Shown here one piece after another: positions 1 through 4,796 of a DNA stretch of 6,207 nucleotides. Below the pieces are notes generated by a model, which worked only from the letters and a program-made list of their open reading frames with translations, did no database searches and was not told the DNA's origin. Positions within the stretch are counted from its first letter, which is position 1. Each line of letters starts with the position of its first letter. Source of the DNA: an uncultured Clostridia bacterium (GTDB lineage Bacteria; Bacillota; Clostridia; Oscillospirales; Ruminococcaceae); assembly GCA_945931735.1 (NCBI GenBank), contig CAMEPN010000122.1, positions 1-6,207 of the forward strand. The letters are read 5' to 3'. The translations under genes were made by a program, and so were the position numbers.

Positions 1-138
1 CGCCTGTTCCAGCGTGCCGCCCACGCCCACGCCGGTTACCATGGGCGGGCAGGGATTGGGCCCGGCCTTGCGGGCGGTGTCCACAATGAAATCCACCACA
101 CCCTTTTCCCCATCCGCAGGCACCAGCATTTTCTCCAT
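1..138 (-). CDS. Class I fumarate hydratase (or L-tartrate dehydratase) alpha subunit, internal fragment
   Basis: Read on the minus strand from 138 down to 1, the sequence gives 46 uninterrupted codons beginning MEKMLVPADGEKG, containing the block AGPNPCPP, and ending GVGVGGTLEQA. This order is characteristic of the alpha subunit of Fe-S class I fumarases and the related TtdA tartrate dehydratases. In that family the cysteine of NPCPP is one of the conserved [4Fe-4S] ligands. The enzyme interconverts fumarate and malate in the cytoplasm together with a beta subunit. The C-terminal side runs off the left edge of the window, and the N-terminal side is cut off at about 138-141. Upstream of M (ATG at 138-136) the frame continues as S then T, where the family normally has an EN-M-S type sequence, so homology stops there. 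These bases are also richer in G+C (about 68% over 1-120 by hand count, against about 56% in two 60-base lines of the kinase), so they probably come from another genome. Fumarase and tartrate dehydratase cannot be told apart from this short piece. Confidence 0.8.
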   Translation of the reverse strand, partial: MEKMLVPADGEKGVVDFIVDTARKAGPNPCPPMVTGVGVGGTLEQA

Positions 139-141
139 GCT
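116..141. other. Chimeric junction between a fumarase gene and an FGGY kinase gene
   Basis: Kinase homology on the plus strand is recognisable from the codons AGTSIFSM at 116-139. Fumarase homology on the minus strand is recognisable through the codons for MEKMLVPA, 138 back to 115. About 23 bases (116-138) therefore satisfy both genes on opposite strands. Left of this block the kinase frame is meaningless (low-complexity Pro/Thr/Gly residues); right of it the fumarase frame fails. A join at a short shared stretch, in the middle of two unrelated conserved genes and with a shift in base composition, is typical of a short-k-mer misassembly or an amplification chimera. A real recombination that destroyed both genes is possible but less likely. 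Confidence 0.8.
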
Positions 142-868
142 CGTCCTCGAAAAACCGCTCATAGGGATATATCCCGAAATCGACATAGTTGCAACTCCCG
201 ACGGAAAGCCAGTCGCAATGGTGCACTGCAACAACTGCTGCTCCGAGCTTGACGCATGGGTCAAGCTTTTCGCGGAATTTTCCGCGCTGTCGGGCAATAA
301 AACGGATATCGGCGAGATATACGAAAAGCTGTACACAAACGCGCTTAACGGCGAGCCGGACTGCGGCGGCGTCACCGCATACAATCTTCTTTCGGGCGAG
401 CCTGTCGCGGGAGTTCCCGACGGGCGGCCGATGTATTTCAGAACGCCCGACGGGCATTTCAGCCTTGCGAATTTCATGCGCGCGGAGCTTTACTCGGCGT
501 TCGCCGCGCTCAGAATGGGCATGGATATCCTCACCGAAAAGGAGAACGTTCCCGCCGACAAATTCACGGGACACGGCGGATTGTTCAAGGTTCGCGGTGT
601 TGCGCAGCAGTTCCTTGCCGACGCAATAAAAGCGGACGTTTCCGTAATGAAAACCGCGGGCGAGGGCGGCGCGTGGGGTATGGCTCTGCTTGCGGCGTTC
701 ATGCTTGACGGCGGCGGTCTGACACTGCCCGAATGGCTCGAAACAAGGGTTTTCGCGGGGCTTGAGGCGGTCACCCTCTCCCCCGAAAAGAACGGCGCGG
801 ACGGCTTCGACAGGTTCATGGAGCGCTACAAGCGCGGGCTTTCCGCACAGCGCGCGGCGGCTTTATAA
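116..868 (+). CDS. FGGY-family carbohydrate kinase (xylulokinase-like), C-terminal part
   Basis: This is the C-terminal half of a cytoplasmic sugar kinase that transfers phosphate from ATP to a sugar such as xylulose or a related ketose; family members are usually about 500-530 residues. Visible here, in order, are AGTSIFSMLVLEKPL, then YPEID, then a run containing VAMVHCNNC, then DCGG, then RTPDGHFSLANFMRAELYSA, then GHGGLF followed by GVAQQFLADAI, and TAGEGGAWGMALLAAF. The GHGGLF and AGEGGAWG blocks are typical of the FGGY C-terminal ATPase-fold domain in the xylulokinase-like branch common in Clostridia and lactobacilli. The end matches the family (FMERYKRGLSAQRAA, stop TAA at 866-868). 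About 250 residues are present; the N-terminal domain is lost at the junction near 116-138. An ATG at 14 lies in the same frame, but the codons from 14 to 115 belong to the antisense fumarase fragment, so it is not the start. The exact sugar cannot be read from this half. A HAD hydrolase follows directly and is probably co-transcribed. Confidence 0.85.
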   Translation, partial: AGTSIFSMLVLEKPLIGIYPEIDIVATPDGKPVAMVHCNNCCSELDAWVKLFAEFSALSGNKTDIGEIYEKLYTNALNGEPDCGGVTAYNLLSGEPVAGVPDGRPMYFRTPDGHFSLANFMRAELYSAFAALRMGMDILTEKENVPADKFTGHGGLFKVRGVAQQFLADAIKADVSVMKTAGEGGAWGMALLAAFMLDGGGLTLPEWLETRVFAGLEAVTLSPEKNGADGFDRFMERYKRGLSAQRAAAL

Positions 869-882
869 GGAGATTTCCCCTA

Positions 883-1569
883 ATGAAAATAATCGTTTTC
901 GACATCGGCGGCACGCTGATGGAATACCGCAATATGCCGAATGTCTGGATAGAATTTTACGAAAAGGCGTTCCGCCATGTGCGGGAGAAGCTCGCCCTGA
1001 CGCTTTCCGACGAGCAGCTCGCACGTTCGCTCGAGGTGCTTCGGCAGTTCAACCCGAAGGTGAACTATCGCGAGCGCGACTATCCGCCCGAATATATTTT
1101 CGGGAAAGTGACCGAGGACTGGGGCGGGGAGTTCAGTATTTCCGCGGTAATAAGCGCGTTTTACGAGAGCATGGCGCTGACGCCGTATATCTATCCCGAT
1201 TCCGTACCCGCGCTGGAGCGGCTTCACGGTCTTGGGTGGACGATATGCACGCTCACCGACGTTGCAACGGGAATGCCCGACGAGCTTCACAAAAGCTTCT
1301 TCCCCGAGCTTATGCCGCATTTCGATTTGTATGTAAGCTCGCTGTCCTGCGGCAGGAGAAAGCCGAATGTCGGCGGTCTGAGGGTCATCGAGGAGCATTT
1401 CGGCGCGGAAATGAAAAGCTTCGTCTTTGTCGGCGACGAGGAAAAGGATATACTGACCGCGAAGAGAGCAGGCTGCGCTTCCGTACTTATCGACCGAAAG
1501 GACAGGGGCTGCTCCTTCGGACAGGATCACACGATTCGAACGCTGAACGAGCTGTTTTCGTTTATATAA
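883..1569 (+). CDS. HAD-superfamily hydrolase, 228 aa
   Basis: This is a complete cytoplasmic haloacid dehalogenase-fold protein, most likely a phosphatase-like hydrolase of a small phosphorylated metabolite. Motif I is VFDIGGTL with the nucleophile Asp7. Motif II is ICTLTDV with Thr125. Motif III is Lys160 in RRKP. Motif IV is VFVGDEEKDI with Asp185 and Asp189. Residues about 15-100 form the helical C1-type cap. The second aspartate of the usual DxDGT motif I, which acts as general acid/base in phosphatases, is Gly9; DIGGTL variants are known among HAD proteins, but the change leaves the reaction uncertain. The start is ATG at 883 with AAGGAG at 867-872, spaced 10 bases, overlapping the stop of the kinase. 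The 14-base gap indicates one operon, so a role in sugar-phosphate metabolism or removal of a kinase by-product is a reasonable inference only. A terminator hairpin follows 6 bases after the stop. Confidence 0.88.
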   Translation: MKIIVFDIGGTLMEYRNMPNVWIEFYEKAFRHVREKLALTLSDEQLARSLEVLRQFNPKVNYRERDYPPEYIFGKVTEDWGGEFSISAVISAFYESMALTPYIYPDSVPALERLHGLGWTICTLTDVATGMPDELHKSFFPELMPHFDLYVSSLSCGRRKPNVGGLRVIEEHFGAEMKSFVFVGDEEKDILTAKRAGCASVLIDRKDRGCSFGQDHTIRTLNELFSFI

Positions 1570-1575
1570 TACAAC

Positions 1576-1605
1576 AAAGGTGCACCGCGTTTGCGATGCA
1601 CCTTT
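1576..1605. terminator. Bidirectional intrinsic terminator between convergent genes
   Basis: AAAGGTGCA (1576-1584) pairs perfectly with TGCACCTTT (1597-1605). Inside, CGC (1586-1588) pairs with GCG (1593-1595) across one C-A mismatch, closing on the loop GTTT (1589-1592). On the plus strand a short T-run (1603-1606) follows. On the minus strand the run is TTTGTTGTATTA. The element sits 6 bases after the HAD stop and 2 bases from the stop of the convergent HPt gene, so it can serve both strands. The U-tracts are short, so the efficiency is uncertain. Confidence 0.8.
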
Positions 1606-1607
1606 TC

Positions 1608-1952
1608 TCATGAATATTTCTTAATGCATTCGATAAACTTTTCCTGCACGGGAAGAATCTCCTCCAAAACGCGCCGCGCTTCATCGGGCTTGTCCGCCTT
1701 AAGCAGATCGGTGATCTCGCAATAGCCCTTATACAGCGGAGTCAGTGCGAGATTACCCGTAACGCCTTTCATAGTATGCGCGCAGTGCATTGCCTGATCG
1801 TTGTCGCCGCGCTCGAAATGCGGCATGACCTCAAACTGCTTGGCAGAGCCTATGAATTTTTTCAGCACCCGCTTGTACAGCCCGAAATCGCCCAAAAACC
1901 GTTCGTTTATCTCGTCGATATCAGCTCCCAGAGCATTAAGATCTTCTAACAT
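1608..1952 (-). CDS. HPt (histidine phosphotransfer) domain protein, about 114 aa
   Basis: This is a stand-alone HPt protein, a small cytoplasmic helical-bundle carrier that passes phosphate between the receiver domains of a phosphorelay. The phosphorylatable residue is His59 in CAHTMKGVTGNL, matching the AHxLKG pattern of HPt domains. The rest is helical and charged, and there is no kinase, receiver or output domain. The start is taken as ATG at 1952, giving MLEDLNALGADIDE, which resembles the N-terminus of small clostridial HPt proteins. GAGGTG at 1965-1970 lies 12 bases upstream of it; a GTG at 1958 lies 6 bases from the same site and is a fair alternative. The frame stays open to a GTG at 2009, but that falls at the predicted transcription start, so the 133-residue version is unlikely. 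No histidine kinase or response regulator is present in the window, so the partner is unknown. Confidence 0.85.
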   Translation of the reverse strand: MLEDLNALGADIDEINERFLGDFGLYKRVLKKFIGSAKQFEVMPHFERGDNDQAMHCAHTMKGVTGNLALTPLYKGYCEITDLLKADKPDEARRVLEEILPVQEKFIECIKKYS

Positions 1953-1964
1953 TCCCACCGGAAT

Positions 1965-1970
1965 CACCTC
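1965..1970 (-). promoter_or_regulatory. Ribosome binding site deciding the HPt start
   Basis: GAGGTG on the minus strand is the only Shine-Dalgarno-like sequence in the HPt 5' region. It supports GTG at 1958 (6-base spacing) or ATG at 1952 (12-base spacing). No such site precedes the in-frame ATG at 1988. Confidence 0.55.
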
Positions 1971-2014
1971 ATTGATTTTCCATGACATTTGACCATTAAA
2001 ACAGGTCACATATT

Positions 2015-2043
2015 ATTATATCACTGTTACGGGCATTTGTCAA
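2015..2043 (-). promoter_or_regulatory. Consensus sigma-A promoter of the HPt gene
   Basis: On the minus strand TTGACA (2043-2038) and TATAAT (2020-2015) both match the consensus exactly and are 17 bases apart. Transcription should begin near 2008, giving a leader of about 55 nt before the HPt start. It lies in the gap after the DUF342 gene, whose stop is at 2070-2072, so HPt can be expressed independently of that gene. No convincing terminator was seen between the two, so read-through is also possible. Confidence 0.85.
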
Positions 2044-2069
2044 GAAAATTTTCCCGCGATCTCAGAAAA

Positions 2070-3461
2070 TCACAATGGCTTTATCGTGATATCACCGTTT
2101 TCAACGACCGCACGGCAGCAGCAGTTTTTGGAGTTGACCTGCATAATGTTCGAGTTTATTCTCAGCGTTACACCCGGATAAAGCGTCTTTCGGCAGGAAA
2201 TGTACAGGTTCTGCGCAAGCTCGAGAGCGGCGTTTATCTCCTCGACGCGCGCCTGCTTTCTCTTTGCGTCCGCCTGCATTTTGAGCCGGCTGCGAAGCGC
2301 CTCCGCTTTCATCTGCTCGCGCTCGGGCGGGAGCTTGGCTACCTTCTGCATTTCGCTCAGCGAATTGAGTATCTTTCCAAGCTGGTCCGCCTTGTCGTCA
2401 AGCTCGGCAATGCTTCGGCGGAGGTTTTCGCGTTCTTCATAAAGGACTGCGTTGTTTCCGAGGATAAGCATTGTTTTCGTGTAATTTTCCGACCCGATAG
2501 TCATTGCGTCGATATTATTCAGCGCGGTATATTTTCCGCCGACCATTACGCCCTTTCCTACCGCGCGGATATCGTTCCCTGCGAACACCTCTCCTCCGAC
2601 AAAGGACTGGCTCTCGACGTCGCCGTCGGCGGTTATCCTGCTGTTTTCGCAGAAACCGAGCGTAACGTTTCCCTTAGCGTTTATCGTGGAGTTAATGCTG
2701 CCGATCCGGACGCTTATGTTCCCCTCCGCGCTCAGGGTAGCGCCGTTGCAGTAGCCGTTTACAGAAATATCCTTTTTTGAGGAAACCGAAAAGCCCTCGC
2801 AGACATTCCCGCGCACAGTGACGCTGCCGATAAAGTCAATATTTCCGCTTGATACGTCGACATCGCCGTTTATGAGCAGCTTTTCGTCCACCGAAAAGGC
2901 TCCGTTCGTAAAGCGCAGATTTCCGTCGACCGCAGCGATAAGCTCCGTGCCGTTGTTGATAAGCGACGTGCCCGTGCCTGCCCTTATGTTGGCGGGAACG
3001 CCTCTCTTCTGCGGAACGGAACGTCCCGTGATATCTGTTCCGGGAGTGCCGTCGGTAGGCATGGTTATGGTTGCAATGCACGTTCCTGAGGTTATATTCC
3101 GCACAAGACCGAGGTTTTTGTAATCTACAACGCCGTGCTCGTCCTCAACGGGAGCGATCATGGTATTCGTATCGAAATGATAGGTTATTTTGCCGTCAGT
3201 GCCGTCAACGGGGGCAGTCCAGCGCGCCGCGCAGATATTTTCGTCATACCGTTTCTCGTCGACCGCCTTGCGTATCTCGTCCTCGAGTATGCCGTAGGAG
3301 ATATTCTTTTCCTTAAGGGCTTCCATGACCTTTTCAAAGGTAACGTCAAGCCCGCCGTTTTCGGGTTTTGTAAATGACAGAAATGCAGTCGTAAAATTAG
3401 GGTTGACCGATATTTCCACCTTGGAATGAGCAAGAGTTCTGTTTTCATTGTTTTCTGACAT
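2070..3461 (-). CDS. FapA/DUF342 family polymerisation-type protein, 463 aa
   Basis: The order of parts fits the DUF342 family (FapA, flagellar assembly protein A, named from Vibrio). Residues about 1-175 are an N-terminal region including DITGRSVPQKRG. Residues about 176-330 are a series of short beta-rich repeats with the pattern G-N/D-hydrophobic (INGDVDVSSGNID, VRGNV, AEGNIS, AKGNVTLG, ADGDVES, AGNDIRA), expected to form a right-handed beta-helix. Residues about 335-420 are a charged coiled coil rich in Glu, Lys, Arg and Ala. A short beta C-terminus begins at PGVTLRI. In Vibrio, FapA affects polar flagellum assembly; in Clostridia the family also occurs without a known role, and no flagellar gene is visible here. 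There is no signal peptide or membrane segment, so it should be cytoplasmic. Three consecutive cysteines (447-449) near the C-terminus are unusual. The start ATG at 3461 has AAAGGAG at 3470-3476, 8 bases away. The gene lies between metA and the HPt gene on the same strand, with its own promoter. Confidence 0.88.
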   Translation of the reverse strand: MSENNENRTLAHSKVEISVNPNFTTAFLSFTKPENGGLDVTFEKVMEALKEKNISYGILEDEIRKAVDEKRYDENICAARWTAPVDGTDGKITYHFDTNTMIAPVEDEHGVVDYKNLGLVRNITSGTCIATITMPTDGTPGTDITGRSVPQKRGVPANIRAGTGTSLINNGTELIAAVDGNLRFTNGAFSVDEKLLINGDVDVSSGNIDFIGSVTVRGNVCEGFSVSSKKDISVNGYCNGATLSAEGNISVRIGSINSTINAKGNVTLGFCENSRITADGDVESQSFVGGEVFAGNDIRAVGKGVMVGGKYTALNNIDAMTIGSENYTKTMLILGNNAVLYEERENLRRSIAELDDKADQLGKILNSLSEMQKVAKLPPEREQMKAEALRSRLKMQADAKRKQARVEEINAALELAQNLYISCRKTLYPGVTLRINSNIMQVNSKNCCCRAVVENGDITIKPL

Positions 3462-3510
3462 AAGCTATGCTCCTTTCAACAATTTAGTGGCAATTAATTT
3501 TCCTATATTT

Positions 3511-3539
3511 ATTATAACATACTATCTCACAAAAAGCAA
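3511..3539 (-). promoter_or_regulatory. Extended -10 promoter of the DUF342 gene
   Basis: On the minus strand TGTTATAAT (3519-3511) is an extended -10 element with a perfect TATAAT. TTGCTT (3539-3534) sits 17 bases upstream as a weak -35. Transcription should begin near 3504, about 43 nt before the start codon. A run of seven T residues on the minus strand (3549-3543), just upstream, lies after the metA stop, but no stable hairpin precedes it, so termination of metA there is not supported. Confidence 0.7.
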
Positions 3540-3566
3540 CCGAAAAAAAGCATATTTGAGAATTAT

Positions 3567-4487
3567 TCAGTCAACATTTTCCGAAATATCGAACGGAGTA
3601 GTCTGATAAACAAAATAATTGAGCCAGTTGGTGTACAGCAGCGTGGAATGCGCGCGCCAGCACAGCACGGGCGGATTGGACGGGTCGTCGTCGGGGTAAT
3701 AATGCTTCGGTATCTCGGGCGACAAGCCCTTCGCAAGGTCGCGGCGGTACTCGGTGTCGAGCGTTTCCGCGTCGTATTCGGAGTGACCGGTTATAAAGAA
3801 CTGCTTGCTGTCCTCGGTGCAGACGGCGTATACGCCCGCCTCGTCGGACACCGCCATGATCTTCAGCTCCTTGACCTTCTCTATATCCTCCGCGCGAACC
3901 TCGGTATGGCGGGAATGCGGAACGCAGAACTCGCTGTCGAAGCCGTGGAAAAGGCGCGACTTCGGCGTAAGCAGCCTGTGAGTGAAAACGCCGAACATCT
4001 TCTTTTCAAGCGGATATTTCGGTATCCCGTAGTGATAATAAAGCGCAGCCTGCGCCGCCCAGCAGATGTGGAAGGTGGAATGCACATGGGTCTTTGTCCA
4101 CTCCATTATGCGGCACAGCTCGTCCCAATACTCGACCTGCTCAAACTCGAGCTGCTCCACAGGAGCGCCAGTTATAATAAACCCGTCGAAATTAAGGTCC
4201 TTTATGTCGTCAAAGGTCTTGTAGAACTGCCCGAGGTGCTCCTGCGGGGTGTTCTTGCCCGTGTATGTAGATGTCTGGAGCAGCGTTATCTCGATCTGAA
4301 GCGGCGAGTTTGAAAGGCTGCGCAGTATCTGCGTTTCGGTCGTTATCTTCGTCGGCATGAGATTTAGTATCGCGATCTTAAGGGGTCTTATATCCTGATG
4401 GAGCGCGCGGTGCTCCGTCATTACAAATATATGCTCGTTTTCAAGCGTGCTCTGGGCAGGAAGCCCGTCAGCTATTTTTACCGGCAT
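3567..4487 (-). CDS. metA: Homoserine O-acetyltransferase, MetA family, 306 aa
   Basis: This is the cytoplasmic enzyme that activates homoserine by O-acylation, the first committed step of methionine synthesis. The product begins [12 protein letters not shown] and is 306 residues, the usual MetA length. The nucleophile Cys142 is in [16 protein letters not shown], and His235 and Glu237 are in FITGHSEYD, completing the catalytic set in the class I glutamine-amidotransferase-like fold. Other family blocks are [27 protein letters not shown] and VPHSRHTEV. Residue 111 is Glu (GAPVEQLEF); in characterised MetA proteins Glu111 goes with acetyl-CoA use, while Gly111, as in E. coli, goes with succinyl-CoA. 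I therefore infer acetyl-CoA specificity despite the common annotation as succinyltransferase. The start ATG at 4487 has AAAGGA at 4497-4502, spaced 9 bases. The frame stays open upstream to 4643, but the promoter lies inside that extension. No other methionine gene is in the window. Confidence 0.97.
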   Translation of the reverse strand: MPVKIADGLPAQSTLENEHIFVMTEHRALHQDIRPLKIAILNLMPTKITTETQILRSLSNSPLQIEITLLQTSTYTGKNTPQEHLGQFYKTFDDIKDLNFDGFIITGAPVEQLEFEQVEYWDELCRIMEWTKTHVHSTFHICWAAQAALYYHYGIPKYPLEKKMFGVFTHRLLTPKSRLFHGFDSEFCVPHSRHTEVRAEDIEKVKELKIMAVSDEAGVYAVCTEDSKQFFITGHSEYDAETLDTEYRRDLAKGLSPEIPKHYYPDDDPSNPPVLCWRAHSTLLYTNWLNYFVYQTTPFDISENVD

Positions 4488-4525
4488 TTTATCAAATCCT
4501 TTCGTTGCACTTTTATTTAAAGAAA

Positions 4526-4560
4526 CACACGCCGTTCCCGTCATAAAAATAGCGGCTGTG
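4526..4560 (-). promoter_or_regulatory. Hairpin in the metA leader, possible attenuator
   Basis: On the minus strand CACAGCCG (4560-4553) pairs with CGGCGTGTG (4534-4526) as eight base pairs with one bulged G, across an 18-nt loop. It is followed by TTTCTTT, a weak U-tract, about 24-40 nt before the metA start. A second small hairpin, GAGGA with TCCTC (4602-4598 and 4587-4583), lies at the very 5' end of the predicted transcript. The leader is about 117 nt. I could not recognise the core of a SAM-I, SAM-II or T-box element in it, so any regulatory function is an inference from the structure and the gene controlled. Confidence 0.4.
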
Positions 4561-4610
4561 CGAACCTTGAAATCAAATTTCGGAGGAAAAAATCGCGTCC
4601 TCAAACATAT

Positions 4611-4639
4611 ATTATAATATAGTTGCGCTCTTTTGTCAA
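4611..4639 (-). promoter_or_regulatory. Consensus sigma-A promoter of metA
   Basis: On the minus strand TTGACA (4639-4634) and TATAAT (4616-4611) are both perfect matches separated by 17 bases. The predicted transcription start is near 4604, leaving a leader of about 117 nt. Such a strong core promoter before a biosynthetic gene suggests that control acts through a repressor or in the leader, not through promoter weakness. The promoter is divergent from that of the leucine-rich repeat gene; the two -35 boxes are about 80 bases apart. Confidence 0.85.
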
Positions 4640-4718
4640 GCACGGAAAAGTTAGTGCCGCATACTGTTTTCCGTCAAAATCACTGTTTTTGGGGCGATAA
4701 TTTGTATATGGTTATCTA

Positions 4719-4747
4719 TTGTTTTTTGTACTGAAATGTGCTAAAAT
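4719..4747 (+). promoter_or_regulatory. Extended -10 promoter of the leucine-rich repeat gene
   Basis: TGCTAAAAT (4739-4747) is an extended -10 element, and TTGTTT (4719-4724) lies 17 bases upstream of TAAAAT as the -35. Transcription would start near 4754. A perfect TATAAT overlaps at 4747-4752 but has no well-placed -35 (TTGTAC ends 15 bases away), so it is the second choice. Confidence 0.6.
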
Positions 4748-4755
4748 ATAATATA

Positions 4756-4776
4756 TGCCAAAAGAATATTTTGGCA
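4756..4776 (+). promoter_or_regulatory. Perfect hairpin or palindrome at the 5' end of the leucine-rich repeat transcript
   Basis: TGCCAAAA (4756-4763) and TTTTGGCA (4769-4776) are exact inverted repeats around a 5-base GAATA spacer. The predicted transcription start is within about two bases of the left arm. It could be an RNA hairpin protecting the 5' end of the message, or a DNA operator for a dimeric regulator just downstream of the promoter. A terminator is less likely, because no T-run follows. Confidence 0.55.
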
Positions 4777-4796
4777 GCAATCAAAGGAGGATATTT

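Larger units (their letters stand above)
4488..4796. other. Divergent intergenic region between metA and the leucine-rich repeat gene
   Basis: This 309-base stretch carries no gene. From left to right it holds the metA ribosome binding site (4497-4502) and structured leader, the metA promoter (4611-4639), an A+T-rich stretch between the promoters with no recognisable element (about 4640-4718), then the promoter, 5' hairpin and ribosome binding site of the plus-strand gene. Confidence 0.8.

Noticed and set aside
14..115. N-terminal extension of the kinase from ATG 14
   Set aside because: These codons are the antisense of a fumarase alpha fragment and give a Pro/Thr/Gly-rich sequence with no kinase similarity; it is an artefact of the junction.
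1989..2780. Plus-strand open frame of 263 codons
   Set aside because: It lies antisense to the DUF342 gene, has no ribosome binding site or recognisable domain, and its composition mirrors the real gene.
3540..3566. Terminator after metA
   Set aside because: A T-run exists on the minus strand at 3549-3543, but no stable hairpin precedes it.
3648..4313. Plus-strand open frame of 221 codons
   Set aside because: It is a shadow antisense to metA, whose catalytic residues are all intact on the other strand.
4488..4604. SAM riboswitch or T-box in the metA leader
   Set aside because: I found no T-box TGGNACCGCG-type motif and no SAM-I core; only simple hairpins are visible.
4488..4643. A 52-codon N-terminal extension of MetA
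   Set aside because: The frame is open, but the consensus promoter lies inside it, MetA numbering fits exactly from 4487, and the ribosome binding site is at 4497-4502.
4756..4776. Intrinsic terminator between metA and the leucine-rich repeat gene
   Set aside because: The hairpin has an A+T-rich stem, no T-run follows it, and it lies between a promoter and its gene, so it is better read as a 5' structure or operator.
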